Of a DNA stretch of 64,000 bases, positions 30,244-41,438 are shown piece after piece. This DNA is from JAZGGS01 sp963749485. GTDB taxonomy: Bacteria > Bacteroidota > Ignavibacteria > Ignavibacteriales > Ignavibacteriaceae. The stretch spans positions 124,001 through 188,000 of the forward strand of contig CAVVMV010000004.1 in the NCBI GenBank assembly GCA_963749485.1, given 5' to 3'. The first letter of the stretch is position 1; each line of letters begins with the position of its first letter. The position numbers and the translations under genes were made by a program. The notes under the pieces were generated by a model. It saw nothing but the letters and a program-made list of their open reading frames with translations, was not told the DNA's origin and searched no databases.

Positions 30244-31902
30244 ATGAAGCAAATCGGAACAAAAATAAAAGAAGATAAAGCTTTCCTCTAAACGAGCTGA
30301 ATTATCAAAAAAAATTAATTGAAAAACTTACTGCAGAAAAAGAAATAGTAAAACTCGGCGGTGGTGCAAAAGCTATTGAAAGACAAAAAGCTAAAGGAAA
30401 ACTAACTGCACGAGAAAGAATTGATTTACTGCTGGATGATCCTAAAGATTTTTATGAGCTGAGTACATTTGCTGCTTATGATATGTACAAAGAATTTGGC
30501 GGAGCAGCATCTGCAGGAACAGTTTACGGAATTGGAAAAGTAAGCGGAAGACAATGCATAATTGTTGCCAACGATGCAACCGTAAAGGCGGGTGCATGGT
30601 TTCCTATAACTGCAAAGAAAAATTTACGTGCACAGGAAATCTGCATGGAAAATAAGCTTCCCATTATTTACCTGGTTGATAGTGCCGGAGTTTTCCTGCC
30701 AATGCAGGATGAGATCTTTCCGGATAAAGAACATTTTGGAAGGATCTTTCGAAACAACGCTGTAATCTCTTCAATGGGTATTCCCCAGATTTCTGCTATT
30801 ATGGGTCCTTGTGTTGCCGGCGGCGCTTATCTTCCTATAATGAGCGATGAAGCACTTATAGTTGAAGGTGAAGGTTCAGTTTTTCTTGCGGGAGCACACC
30901 TGGTTCGAGCTGCAATTGGTGAAGAGATTGATAACGAATCTTTAGGCGGAGCACGTGTTCAATCCAACATTTCAGGCGTTACAGATTACGTTATGAAAAA
31001 TGATGAAGAATGCCTTGCACAGATTAGAAGTTTGATTGATAAATTTGGTAAAAGAGATGAAGCCGGATTTGATAGAGTAAAACCGAAACCTCCCAAATTT
31101 AAACCTGAAGAAATTTACAGCATACTTACCTGAAGATACAGTTAAACCTTACGATATGTACGAAGTGATTGCAAGAATTGTTGATGATTCTGTGATTGAT
31201 GAATATAAAGCCGGTTACGGTAAAACTGTTATTACAGCTTATGCAAGAATTGATGGCTGGGCGGTTGGTATAGTTGCAAACCAGCGTAATGTTAATAAAA
31301 CAGAACTTGGAGAAATGCAGGTTGGCGGAGTTATTTATTCTGACAGTGCAGATAAAGCAACACGATTTATTATGAACTGCAACCAGAAAAAAATTCCGTT
31401 GTTGTTTTTGCAGGATGTTACAGGTTTTATGGTTGGCAGCCGCGCCGAACACGGAGGTATAATTAAGGACGGTGCTAAAATGGTTAATGCAGTTGCCAAC
31501 TCTGTTGTTCCAAAGATTACAATAATTATTGGGAACAGTTTTGGTGCAGGTAACTATGCAATGTGCGGCAAAGCTTACGATCCAAGGTTTATTTATGCCT
31601 ACCCGAATGCAAAGATAGCAGTTATGGGCGCCTCACAAGCAAGTAGTGTTTTACTTGATATTAAAATTAAGCAGGCAGAAAAAAAAGGCGAAAAAGTTAC
31701 AGAAGAAGTAAAGCAAAAACTGCTTGATGAAATAACAAAAGCTTACGATGATAAAAACAATCCTTACTATGCTGCAGCAAGATTATGGGTGGATGAAATA
31801 ATTGATCCCGCTGAAACCCGCAAATATGTTTCTATGGGAATTGAAGCTGCAAATAACAATCCTGATATACCAAAGTTTAATACTGGTGTAATACAGACTT
31901 AG
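30244..31902 (+). CDS. Acyl-CoA carboxylase carboxyltransferase subunit, two frameshifts
   Basis: The biotin-dependent carboxyltransferase (about 550 residues) of the propionyl-CoA/methylcrotonyl-CoA carboxylase family. Features are GKLTARERIDLLLDD, the crotonase-fold halves with ISAIMGPCVAGGAYLP and IIIGNSFGAGNYAMCGKAYDPR, and QDVTGFMVG. The first frame change (near 30290) is a one-base loss or two-base gain; the second near 31128 is a one-base gain within SILPEDTVKPYD. No biotin carboxylase subunit lies nearby. The MeaB and acyl-CoA dehydrogenase neighbours favour propionyl or branched acyl-CoA, but this is inference. Confidence 0.9.
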
Positions 31903-31940
31903 AAGATTTAGACAATTTTTAAGACTATTTTTTTGTAACG

Positions 31941-32583
31941 ATGAAAATAATGTTCCTGCCACTTATTCTATTTCCCTTCCTCATATTTTCCCAGCAAAGC
32001 AAACTATCCAAAGCCGTAAATTACTTATCAGGTTTTATTGCTTCAGAATATTTTAATGAGCTTAAGTCTTCTAATTCCGATTTAGCTTTAGTTGATTCAA
32101 TTTATTTAAGAGCAGTAAATTATTTTGAAGGAGATTATTCGGAAGCCTTGCTGGCATTAACGTTTACAACTGTTCCTTATAATGAAGTACCTATGGAAAC
32201 GTCCAATCTTAAAAAACGTATTTTATTATCCTCTTATCTCGGCAAATGATTCTATCTTCCTTAAAAAAAATGAGCGATTGCCCAGGTATCTTTTTTACGA
32301 TTCTCCCTCAACAGAACACGGAGATGTAGATAAACAAGCACATTTTTACGGTAGTGCCTTTATATCTTATTCAATTACACTTTTTGATTTAGGAAATCTA
32401 ATTGGTTATTTTGTGGAAGCTTTTGAAGAGGATTTCAAGGTTCAATCTAAGATTGATTTACGCGATTTAGATGTTAATTGGTACGGTAAACTTTTTGGTG
32501 AATCACTTAATATAAATCCAGAAACTCTTCCATCACAGGTAATGGTTATTCGTTCACTAAGATATTTTATTTTCAGTTTATGA
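31941..32583 (+). CDS. Exported hypothetical protein, one frameshift
   Basis: About 213 residues with a signal peptide (MKIMFLPLILFPFLIFSQQ). An N-terminal helical half (LSKAVNYLSGFIASEYFNEL) is followed, after a one-base gain near 32240, by a part with DKQAHFYGSAFISYSITL. This recalls the membrane-associated 'DKxxHF' pattern of DUF2279-like proteins. The stop overlaps the start of the response regulator (ATGA), so they are translationally coupled. Function unknown. Confidence 0.55.
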
Positions 32584-33938
32584 ATTCAATACTAATAATT
32601 GATGACGAAAAAGAGATTTGCGAAAGCATAAAAATGATCCTCGAATACGAGGGTTACGAGTGTTTCTTATTCTACATCAGCAAAGGAAGGCATTTCAAAA
32701 TTATCTTCCAATAGTTATTCAGGATTACTGCTAGACATTCAGATGCCTGAAATGAGTGGATTTGAAGTACTAAAAAAAGTTAAAGCAAAAAATCCTTCTC
32801 TTTCTGTTATAATTATTTCTGCACATGGTAGTGTTGAAAATGCAATTAGAGCAACAAAGTTAGGTGCTTTCGATTTTATCGAAAAGCCGATCGATAGGGA
32901 TAAATTGTTACTTAGCACCAGGAATGCAGTTGAACAGTTTAATCTTCTTACAGAAAATATAGAGATTAAAAAAGTCCTTGAAGGCGGGGGTGATATACTT
33001 GGGAATAGTAAAGCAGATTAAAAATATACTTGAGCTGATAGAAAAAGTTGCACCACTTGATACACGGGTTTTAATAACAGGTGAAAACGGTACTGGTAAA
33101 GAGTTAGTCGCAAGGGCAATTCATAAAAACAGTATTAGAAAAGATAATCCGTTTATTGAAGTAAACTGTGCTGCAATTCCTAACGAGCTTAATTGAGTCT
33201 GAATTATTTGGACATGAGAAAGGTTCATTTACCGGTGCTGTTCAACAGCGAATTGGAAAGTTTGAACTAGCAAATAAAGGAACAATTTTTTTAGATGAAA
33301 TTGGTGATATGAGCCATCAGGCGCAGGCAAAGGTTTTACGTGCAATTGAAGATGGAAAAATAGAACGTGTTGGCGGTGGTAAAAAGATTGATGTTGATGT
33401 AAGGATAATTGCAGCAACAAATAAAAATTTACTAGATGAAATTGAAAAAGAAAATTTCAGGGAAGATCTTTTTCACCGGTTAAATGTTATCCCGATTGAG
33501 ATTCCTCCCTTAAGAGAAAGAAAAGATGATATTCCTATCCTTTTAGAATTTTTTGCAAATGATATAACTGCCAGGCATAAAAAAGCACCTACTAAGTTTA
33601 CCGCTGATGCAATAAAACTTTTGCAGGAAATGAATTGGAGCGGTAATGTAAGAGAGCTAAGAAACATTGTTGAAAGAATTATTATCATTATTGATAAAAG
33701 AGAGATTGAAAGAAAAGATATAGAAGTATTATTTGCACCAAGTCGTGCAACAATGGACAGCATTATTGATGATAGCAATTCATTCCAGGAATTTAAAGAG
33801 AAAGCTGAGAGAGCATTTATTGTTAAGCAATTAAATGAAAACAACTGGAACATAAGTAAAACTGCAGAAATTCTGGATATTCAAAGAAGCCATCTTTACA
33901 ATAAGATGAAAAAATATGAAATTGAAAAAGGAGAATAG
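32580..33938 (+). CDS. NtrC-family sigma54-activating response regulator, three frameshifts
   Basis: A transcription activator of about 452 residues. The receiver domain has IDDE, phospho-acceptor Asp in LLLDIQMPEMSG and the Lys in FIEKP. The AAA+ domain has Walker A GENGTGKE, the sigma54-contacting GSFTGA loop, Walker B TIFLDEIGDM, and the C-terminal Fis-type helix-turn-helix NISKTAEILDIQRSHLYNKM. One-base gains near 32668, 33017 and 33190 break it; each restores a family-perfect reading. No partner kinase is adjacent. It would act with RpoN at -24/-12 promoters, candidates for which are noted at 59.70 kb and 61.62 kb. Confidence 0.9.
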
Positions 33939-33940
33939 CA

Positions 33941-34285
33941 ATGAGTACAATCTTCTCCAAAATAATTAATAAAGAAATTCCTGCCGATATAGTTTTTGAA
34001 TCGGAAAATGTTTTAGCATTTAAAGATATTAATCCGCAGGCACCGGTTCATATTTTAATCATCCCTAAAATTGAGATACCAAAAGTAACTGATTTAAATG
34101 GTAAAGAACATGCCGGATTGTTAGGTGAGATGATTGATACAGCGAACAAATTAGCAAAAGAGATGGGAATTAAGGAAGATGGTTTCAGGTTGGTTTTTAA
34201 TTGCGGTGATAATGGCGGACAGGAAGTTTATCACTTGCATTTGCATTTATTAGGCGGTAGAAAAATGAAATGGCCCCCGGGGTGA
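33941..34285 (+). CDS. HIT-family nucleotide hydrolase (HinT-like)
   Basis: A complete 114-residue histidine-triad protein. It starts STIFSKIINKEIPADIVFES and has the HLHLHLL triad and the typical C-terminus GGRKMKWPPG. HinT enzymes hydrolyse purine nucleoside phosphoramidates. It lies two bases after the response regulator and converges with dinB. No frameshift. Confidence 0.93.
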   Translation: MSTIFSKIINKEIPADIVFESENVLAFKDINPQAPVHILIIPKIEIPKVTDLNGKEHAGLLGEMIDTANKLAKEMGIKEDGFRLVFNCGDNGGQEVYHLHLHLLGGRKMKWPPG

Positions 34286-34307
34286 AGCAATTAACAATGA
34301 ATAATTA

Positions 34308-35452
34308 TCAAGATACTCCCATTTGAATTATGTCATATCCGTAATGCGATCTTATAATATTTACTGCTCGTAACATCTTTTTACGTTTTATCTCTTCTAA
34401 TTCAAATAACTCTTCCTGCTCTGAAAATTTATTGAACCTGCTTAAACCTACACCAATTAATCTTACCGCAACTCTTCTTGTGTATGCTTTCATCATCATA
34501 TTCCATGCAACATCAAAAACAGTTTTATCATCATCGGTTGGCTTTATTGTTTTCGAACGTGTTAATGTTTTAAAATCAGAATAACGCAGTTTAATATTTA
34601 TTGTTGATGCCTCCCATCCTTTATCTCTAAGCTCCTGGCAGGCTTTTCCGGTTAGCTTAAACAGTTTTTCTTTAAGATACTGTTTACTTGTTACATCTTT
34701 AAATGTTCTTTCGTGCGAAATACTTTTTTGTTCACGCTCAAGAGTTAAGTATTCACTTCCGCCGCCATTAGCTTTTCTGTAAAGATCAATACCATATTTA
34801 CCGTAAGCTGCTGCAAAGTAATCCTGCGGCAGATTTGTTATATCGCAAATTCTGTAAATACCTTTTGAGTGTAAATCTTTTAAAGTTACTTTACCAACTC
34901 CGGGAATTGTTTCAACAGGCATTGGAGCTAAAAATTCTTTTTCCATTCCCGGCATTATGTAAGTTATGCCTTGCGGCTTCATACAATCAGAACCAATCTT
35001 AGCAATGGTTTTGTTGCTGCCAATTCCAATTGAACAGGGCAGTGAAAGTTTTTCCATAATTTCTTTTTGAAGAAATGACAGCAAATGCAAAGAGCGAACC
35101 GTAAACATTCTGGCAACCGGTAAAATCCATGTAAAATTCATCAATGGATGCTTTTTCGAATAACCGGTGCGTACTGCTTAAGAATATTTTTTACAGCTTT
35201 TGAAAAGTATGAATACTCACCATGACTTCCGTGAATGTAAATACCGTGCGGACAAAGTCTGTAAGCGGTTCTTATTGGCATAGCGGAATGAAGACCATAT
35301 GCTCTTGCTTCGTAAGAGCATGCAGCTACTACTCCCCTGCCGAATTTTGGATCGCCTCCAACAATAACCGGCTTTCCTTTCAGCGAAGGATCGAGTATCC
35401 TTTCAACTGAAACAAAAAATGCATCAAGATCTAAATGAAATATTGTACGCAT
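34308..35452 (-). CDS. dinB: DNA polymerase IV, one frameshift
   Basis: A Y-family translesion polymerase of about 380 residues. It begins MRTIFHLDLDAFFVSVER with the catalytic Asp pair and continues SYEARAYGLHSAMP. After a one-base gain near 35155 comes SIDEFYMDFTG, then IGIGSNKTIAKIGSDCMKPQG, the IPGVGKVT helix-hairpin-helix and a little-finger domain. It lies in a group with lexA and is plausibly an SOS gene, although I could not find the lexA-type palindrome in front of it. Confidence 0.92.
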
Positions 35453-35530
35453 GGTAATTCAAACATAATTATCCTTTTCAGCATAGTTTAATGCTTACCC
35501 CCTATAACTAATAAGAAAGAAATAGAGAAA

Positions 35531-35832
35531 CTAATTCAAATTAAAATGGAGTGGAATCATCAGCACTCTTGCAGATGCTGCCCCATCCTTCGATTCATTA
35601 TACATTGATATTGCCATTTCCGTAAGCTGCTCTTTAAGTTCCTTTGGAATATAGACACGATCGTAATACTTATCATCTTTTCCTTTTTCACTTGGAACTC
35701 CAACAAATAATCCATTAGTAGCCTTCAACTAAAGTAAATCCTTTGATATTCATACCTTCTTCGGTTTCCACATCAAAGAAAGCTACGGTTTTGCCTGTTA
35801 CCGTTAAACGGATTCATTCTTGAAATTTTCAT
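35531..35832 (-). CDS. SpoVG-family protein, two frameshifts
   Basis: A protein of about 100 residues. A strong AAGGAGG precedes the ATG at 35832 (MKISRMNPF). Two one-base gains (near 35805 and 35733) break it; restored, it reads TVTGKTVAFFDVETEEGMNIKGFTLVE and then ATNGLFVGVPSEKGKDDKYYDRVYIP. That is the SpoVG pattern, including NGLFVxxPS. SpoVG proteins bind nucleic acids and regulate diverse genes also in non-sporulating bacteria. It stands 78 bases upstream of dinB on the same strand. Confidence 0.8.
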
Positions 35833-36016
35833 AATATTCCTCCTTAAAATTGATTGATATTATTTATTCCCATCAAATAGATGAATAAAATTATTAATCT
35901 TTTTATTTAATATCTATAATGGAATAAATTAAATTCTGAATAAATGATTGCGCCTAGAATAAATTCCTAAAAAATTAATTTATCACTAATCGTCATGCTG
36001 AGCGGATATGATAGAA

Positions 36017-36901
36017 TTAATTTGCGCAAATCTCCTTCAACCTCGGATAAGCTTTAATTATTGTTCCCGGCATTTCAATTTTATCTTTTCCTTCAAGCAG
36101 ATGAACCAACTCAAATGCATTTGCCACTGCATCTCCCTGCGGATGATTATTCATTATCACATGTACTTCCTTAACTTTTTCCTGTACCGATTTAATCTTC
36201 TGTTCAATCTCAACCAGCTCGCCTGGTGAATATAAATATTTATACCGTTCGCTTCGTTCTTCGTAAGTCTGTTTTTTACCATAATTATTTATTGATCTCT
36301 TCCACGCATCCTCATTTCTTCCGTGAAAACGAATATACGCTTTATCGTTTGTTATGATTGGCTCAAAAGGAATTGCCTCTCCAATCTGCGGCTGATCAAT
36401 CGTGCAAAAAGTAAGGTTGGCTTCCTTAAAAAACTCATATGCTTTTTTATTCTTCCAGGATGAATGCCTTACTTCAACAAAACAGTTATAGTTGGGGAAA
36501 GTATCTTTCAGCTTCTGTATATATTGAACGGCAGGATCGTTAAAAGAAAATGAATATGGAAACTGAATGAGCAATCCGCCAAGCCGTTCTTCTTTTGCAA
36601 GCAGATCGAGGTTATACCTTATTGCTTTTATGTTTTGCTCATCAAATTTTCTTTTATGAGTAAAATCCTGGTGAAGCTTTACATCAAAAATAAAATTATC
36701 CGAATCGGTTACTTTTCTAATCCATCCTTCTACAACTTTTGGGCTTATGTAAGCATAGTAAGTTGAGTTTACTTCAACACAGTTAAAGTAATGAGAATAA
36801 AATTGCAGCCAGTCAAATGAGCCGGATTGATTTTTCGGATAAAATGACGGCACCCAATCTTTGTAAGACCAGCCGGCAGTTCCGATGTAAAATTTTGACA
36901 T
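36017..36901 (-). CDS. DUF72 family protein (YecE-like)
   Basis: A complete 294-residue TIM-barrel-like protein of the DUF72 family: IGTAGWSYKDWVPSFYP at the N-terminus, VEVNSTYYAYISP, VEVRHSSWKNK and AYIRFHGRNEDAW. The biochemical role is unknown. Its ATG is three bases from the lexA stop, so the two form an operon and DUF72 is probably under LexA control here. Confidence 0.88.
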   Translation of the reverse strand: MSKFYIGTAGWSYKDWVPSFYPKNQSGSFDWLQFYSHYFNCVEVNSTYYAYISPKVVEGWIRKVTDSDNFIFDVKLHQDFTHKRKFDEQNIKAIRYNLDLLAKEERLGGLLIQFPYSFSFNDPAVQYIQKLKDTFPNYNCFVEVRHSSWKNKKAYEFFKEANLTFCTIDQPQIGEAIPFEPIITNDKAYIRFHGRNEDAWKRSINNYGKKQTYEERSERYKYLYSPGELVEIEQKIKSVQEKVKEVHVIMNNHPQGDAVANAFELVHLLEGKDKIEMPGTIIKAYPRLKEICAN

Positions 36902-36903
36902 CC

Positions 36904-37531
36904 CTACCCCGCCCTTCTTTTTTCCATGCTTCTGTAAACGCCAACAACAATTCCTACAATTTTAAATGATGGGTATTTTTTATCAATAATTATCGGTTCG
37001 TATTCAGGATTTTCTGAAATCAGTTCTATCTGATTTTTCTTTTTATAAAATCTTTTAACCACAGCTGCATCATCTAAAATTGCAACAACTATCTGTCCAT
37101 TCTTCGGTTCAAGATTAGGGTTAACAATTACAATATCACCGCTGAAAATGTATGCATCTTTTAAGCTATCTCCTTTTACTCTAAGGAGAAAAGAATCTTT
37201 CGGCATTCTTGCAATTGTAGGCAACTCTATTGTATCAATTGCATCAGGATAAATTGTAAGCGGATTACCAGCAGCAACTTCACCTAAAACCGGGCGAGGC
37301 ACAAAAAATTTATCTTCAAGTGTAAGTTCAATTCCACGTGATAGTTTTGGATTCTTTCCTGATGTATCCTTTTTTTTCAATTGCTCCAAAATGCTGCTGA
37401 ACAGTTGCACGGTTTTTATAACCAAAATGTTTAGCAACTTCTGCCAGTGTTGGTGGTATTCCCTTCCCTTTTATCTGATCAATCAAATAATCGAGTATTT
37501 TTTTCTGGATTTCCGTTAATTCGCGTGACAT
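36904..37531 (-). CDS. lexA: LexA repressor, one frameshift
   Basis: The SOS repressor, about 208 residues. The N-terminal winged helix reads LTEIQKKILDYLIDQIKGKG ... ATVQQHFGAIEKKGYIRK. After a one-base gain near 37370 it reads NPKLSRGIEL. The self-cleavage site is the AG in GEVAAGNPL, the nucleophile Ser is in VKGDSLKDAYI, and the Lys is in DDAAVVKRF. The ATG at 37531 is preceded by GAAGGTG. A perfect 20-base palindrome 49 bases upstream is the probable operator. Neighbours dinB and DUF72 fit an SOS group. Confidence 0.92.
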
Positions 37532-37579
37532 AGACACACCTTCGGTTAGTGAGTTACAAAATAGCGATTATAAAATAAA

Positions 37580-37599
37580 TACCATACATTTGTATGGTA
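37580..37599. promoter_or_regulatory. Candidate LexA operator
   Basis: A perfect inverted repeat with 9-base arms, TACCATACA and TGTATGGTA, separated by TT. It lies 49 bases before the lexA ATG. LexA usually represses its own gene through such a palindrome. The sequence differs from the E. coli (CTGT-N8-ACAG) and Gram-positive (GAAC-N4-GTTC) boxes. Confidence 0.6.
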
Positions 37600-37699
37600 A
37601 TAATAATAATGCTGAATGAATTAATCAAGAGCTAAATAATGGGGCAAGAATAATTCTCTTTGAGAAGATGGGAGATGTGGTAAAATAAATTAGTGGAAT

Positions 37700-40600
37700 C
37701 TATGCTTTTTGAAGAAATATCTTTTCCAGGACTTCAATCATTTTTTCACGGAAGATAGGTTTCGATATAAAATCATTAAAGCCGGTTGCTATAAATTTTT
37801 CCTTATCGCCCGGCAGTACGTATGCAGTAACAGCAATGATAGGAATATCTTCCAATCCCGGCATTTTATGGATGATCTTTAACGCATCCAAACCGTTATA
37901 TTCTCCTTGCAGATTAATATCCATCACAATAAAATCAAACTTATTAGATTCTAACAGGGGAACAGATTCTTCAAAGCTTTTAGCACACTGAATATCTTTC
38001 AATCCCTTCATCTGGACTTTAAATAATATTTGCGAATCTACCTGGTCTTCAATATAAAGGCAGGATAATTTAGAGGTACCAAGTTTGTCATCAACAATTA
38101 CCGGCTCAGGAGTAAGTTCTTTTTCTAAAGATGAAGACTCATCGCTAAGTTCGGCTTCTAATTCTTCAATCTTTTCTGCGATTGTACTTTCGGTTTGTTG
38201 ATCCGTGTCATCATCAAACAGAGGTTCCGAAGTTTCTTCTTCAATTTCAATTTCATCATGTATTATTGGTTCGTCAAGATCAACTTGTGTCTCTTCTTCA
38301 ATTATTGATTCATCCTCAGTTTCAAAATCGGGAATAGTTTCATGTTCTTTAACCATCTTTATAGGAAACTGGAAACCTGATTCAATTTTTCCATTATCAG
38401 TTTGCAGTGTAACAAACTTTCCTTCTAAAGTTTCTAATAACGTACTGGTAATTTGAGCAGTTAATTTTGATACTCCCAATTCTTTCGGATCTTTAAGATC
38501 GATGAAAAGTTTCTGCAGCAAATTATTTAATTCATCGGAAGTTGAACCGTAATTATCCGAAATTGAAATAATAAAAAGGTGTTCATCTAAAGTATATGCA
38601 GAAAAATAGATCTTATTACCATCAGTAACACGGCTAATAAGACGGATAAGATTATTCAGCAAACTTTCGAATTTATTTTTATCAGTTTCAAATTTTAATG
38701 AAGATGATATTTTTCCGTAAGCAAATTCAATATTCTGGTTGCCGGTTATTTCAACAATATTTTTATCAAGTTTATCTATCAGGTCAGTTATTCCAAATTC
38801 AGTAATATTTAGTTCAGATTTTCCTTGTTGAGTTTCTGTAAATTCAATAATTGAGTTCATTGTATTCAACAAATTAATTCTGTTCTGGTTAATAATTTCC
38901 ACAGCTTCTTTTTGCTCAGGAGTAGAGTCTTCAATTCCATCAGCAAGTTCCTGTGCAAACCCCAGGATAACATTCATCGGGGTTAATATTTCGTGGAATA
39001 CACTTGAAAGAAAATCGGAATCAGTTTGTCTGGCAGTAGTTACCGGTTCAACAGGTTTTTCAACAACAACTTCTTTTATAACTTCCTTTATTTTTTCTTC
39101 ACCTGTATATTCAGGAGTTTCAACTAGCGGTTTAGCAAGAATTGTATAGAATTCAATTTCTGAATTTACATCAAGCAATGGTGTAATAGTCAGGTCTACT
39201 TCTATAACCTCATCAATTGAATTTTTTAACCTGGATGTTAAATTTATTCGTTCTTTAAATTCGGATTGAAATAAAGTCTGGTTTATTGTTGCCCTGTCTT
39301 CATCAGGTACATGCGATGTAAAGGATGAATTTTCTAAATCGGTTGGACTGTATCCAAGTTCTTCTGAAGCAGCTTTATTCGCGGAAGTAATAATACCTGT
39401 AGGATCTGTAATAAAAACCAGGTCGTTTGTATTATCAAAAACTATTTTTGAAAGCTGGTTGTTTCGATCCAGTTCAAGTTTTTGTGTTATATCTTTAACA
39501 ATATTAAAATGTGCGTCTCTATCGTTATACTTAAAACCAATCCTGCTAACTTCCACTAATACAGAGGAACCGTCTTTTCTTTTATGTCTAAAAGCTTTAG
39601 TAATATAAATATTTTCAGCATCCTGCTGTAGAAGTATCTAAAAGAGTTTGAATATCTTCAGGACTGTAAAGATCCGTGAGGTCCATCTGTAAGAATTCAT
39701 CCCTGGTGTAACCATACAATGCCACCGCTGCATCATTTACTTCAAGAAACATTAAGTTTTCTTTATCATAAATGAAAACGGGCTCCGGATTATTTTTTAC
39801 TAAGACATCAAACATTTTTCCTTTACTCTTTATTAAATATTGCAGGCTATCGGTATTATCAATAGGTTCAACAAAAATTGAAAATCCCTCCAGTTTTTTT
39901 CCCTGTCCATAGCTTTTGGTAAGATAAAGTTTGTGCTCAGGATTATTGTACTCATTTAAATCAAAGTTTCTATCTACAATTATTTCAATTCTATCTTCAG
40001 ACGATTGCAAAAAATGATTAATTTTATCGGTTAAATCAAGTGCGAAAACATCTGAATAGTTGAGATTTCTAAGTTCATTAAATTTTCTTGCAAATAATTT
40101 ACTAAAATCTTTACTTGTTTGCTTAAAAACTCCATATTTATTAACAAAAGCTGCCGATTTTGGAAAATGACTAATAATTTCTGCCAGAGCAGCAGTGAAG
40201 ATCCTGATTACTTGGTTGTATTGGAATGTGCACTTTTTCTCTGGATATTCCTACCAGCGCAACCACATTTCTATCATTATCAGACAGCGGCAGTTCAAGA
40301 ATTTCCTTATCCGCGTCAGATCTCATTCTCGTAATTGGAAACGCATCAATAATTATGCAATTAAGTGTTTCCCTAATATATTTATCAATTGCATCAAAAA
40401 AATCGATTAAATAGCCAGGAATGAACTCAAAAAATGACTTCCCTTCCATCTGGAATGATCTTAGCCCCAAACTTTCAGCATAGGCATTATTTACAAGTAA
40501 AAATTTCCCTTTATTGTCTTTTATCCAAAAATGTTCTTCAAATCCATTTACAAGTTTTTGTATAGTTTCTTTACCAATAAAGGTAAGCGGATAGATATCA

Positions 40601-41052
40601 ATTATTTTATCGAGCACATGTTTTATTTTTTCACTACCCACGATTTTTCCAAGATCGCCGGTAAAAAGTGTTATTCTTTCTTCACCCGCAATATCAAATT
40701 CAAAATGGCGTGGAATTACGGTACAAAAAATAAATAGATTTTTTTCAGCTTCGTAGCAGTTAAAAAGTAACTCTGCATTTATCTTTTCCCCACCCCGCAG
40801 AGTTAGCTCTGTCAGCTCAACTTCCAACTTTACGTTTAGTTCAACTGCTTGTTCTAAAAGCTGCTCAAAGTTATCGGCGGTTTCTTTATCAAAATATTGT
40901 GTGATTTTACCAGGGTTTGTTTCTAATTTAAGGAGCGAAGTACCAGGTGGGTTTGAAGTTATGATTTCCCCGTTCTGTTCTATTATAAAGAACGGATCCC
41001 TATTATTTTGGGCAATAATAGTTTGAAGATTTTTATCTTTTCCGAAAACCAC
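37700..41052 (-). CDS. Multi-PAS hybrid sensor with degenerate kinase core, two frameshifts
   Basis: A cytoplasmic protein of about 1,115 residues. Several PAS-type domains come first (IIAQNNRDPFFIIEQNGEIITS; FWIKDNKGKFLLVNNAYAESLG; FIYDKENLMFLEVNDAAVALYGY; FITDPTGIITSANKAASEELGY). A HisKA helix with the phospho-acceptor His follows (VFHEILTPMNVILGFAQ), then an ATPase-like region, a long acidic linker and a C-terminal receiver (FDFIVMDINLQG; AVTAY; ISKPI). The ATPase boxes are poor: LLNNLIRLISRV lacks the N-box Asn pair, DNYGSTSDE replaces the DxGxG box and GVSKL the GLGL box. Frame shifts of one base occur near 40205 and 39625. It lies 386 bases after the exopolysaccharide genes on the same strand. 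No transmembrane segment. Confidence 0.85.
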
Positions 41053-41438
41053 AAAAGTTTTTTAATCCTGTATAAAAAATAAACAATCGCACTTTAAAAT
41101 GATTACTATTAAATTCATTTCAGTATTAGATAAGAATCATTTTATAAAATTAAATATTTTAATTGAACTCTTCAATTCATATTCATTGGTTAATAAAGCC
41201 GGAAGGAACAATTAATTATCTAATTGATGAATTAAAAATAAATCATTCCTATTTTCCCAACAACTAGTCGGAAACACCATTCTGTAACTGGATTTCCTTC
41301 CCCCCATTCACTATTCCAACTACTTGCTAGTAATTAGCTCTAGTAATAACTAGCAACTCAAATTGGTTGAGTTATTACAAGAAGTAAAAAATAACAAACG
41401 AAAGAAGGACAATATAGAGCAATATTTGCAATGATAAT
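41053..41438. promoter_or_regulatory. 386-base spacer with two adjacent hairpins
   Basis: Non-coding spacer between the exopolysaccharide genes and the hybrid sensor. It holds TTGCTAGT...ACTAGCAA (41324-41331 with 41349-41356, perfect 8-bp arms) and directly adjacent AACTCAA-ATTGG-TTGAGTT (41355-41373, perfect 7-bp arms). They share two bases, so only one may form fully. Neither has a T-run on the minus strand, so they are not simple terminators. No gene is seen. Confidence 0.45.

Noticed and set aside
35986..36001. CGTCATGCTGAGCGGA as a member of a dispersed repeat family
   Set aside because: Only a single copy was noticed in the window, so it cannot be supported as a repeat from this sequence.
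36000..36230. Open frames opposite the DUF72, fabF, gcvP and helicase genes
   Set aside because: They are antisense shadows of well-supported genes, without ribosome sites or family motifs.
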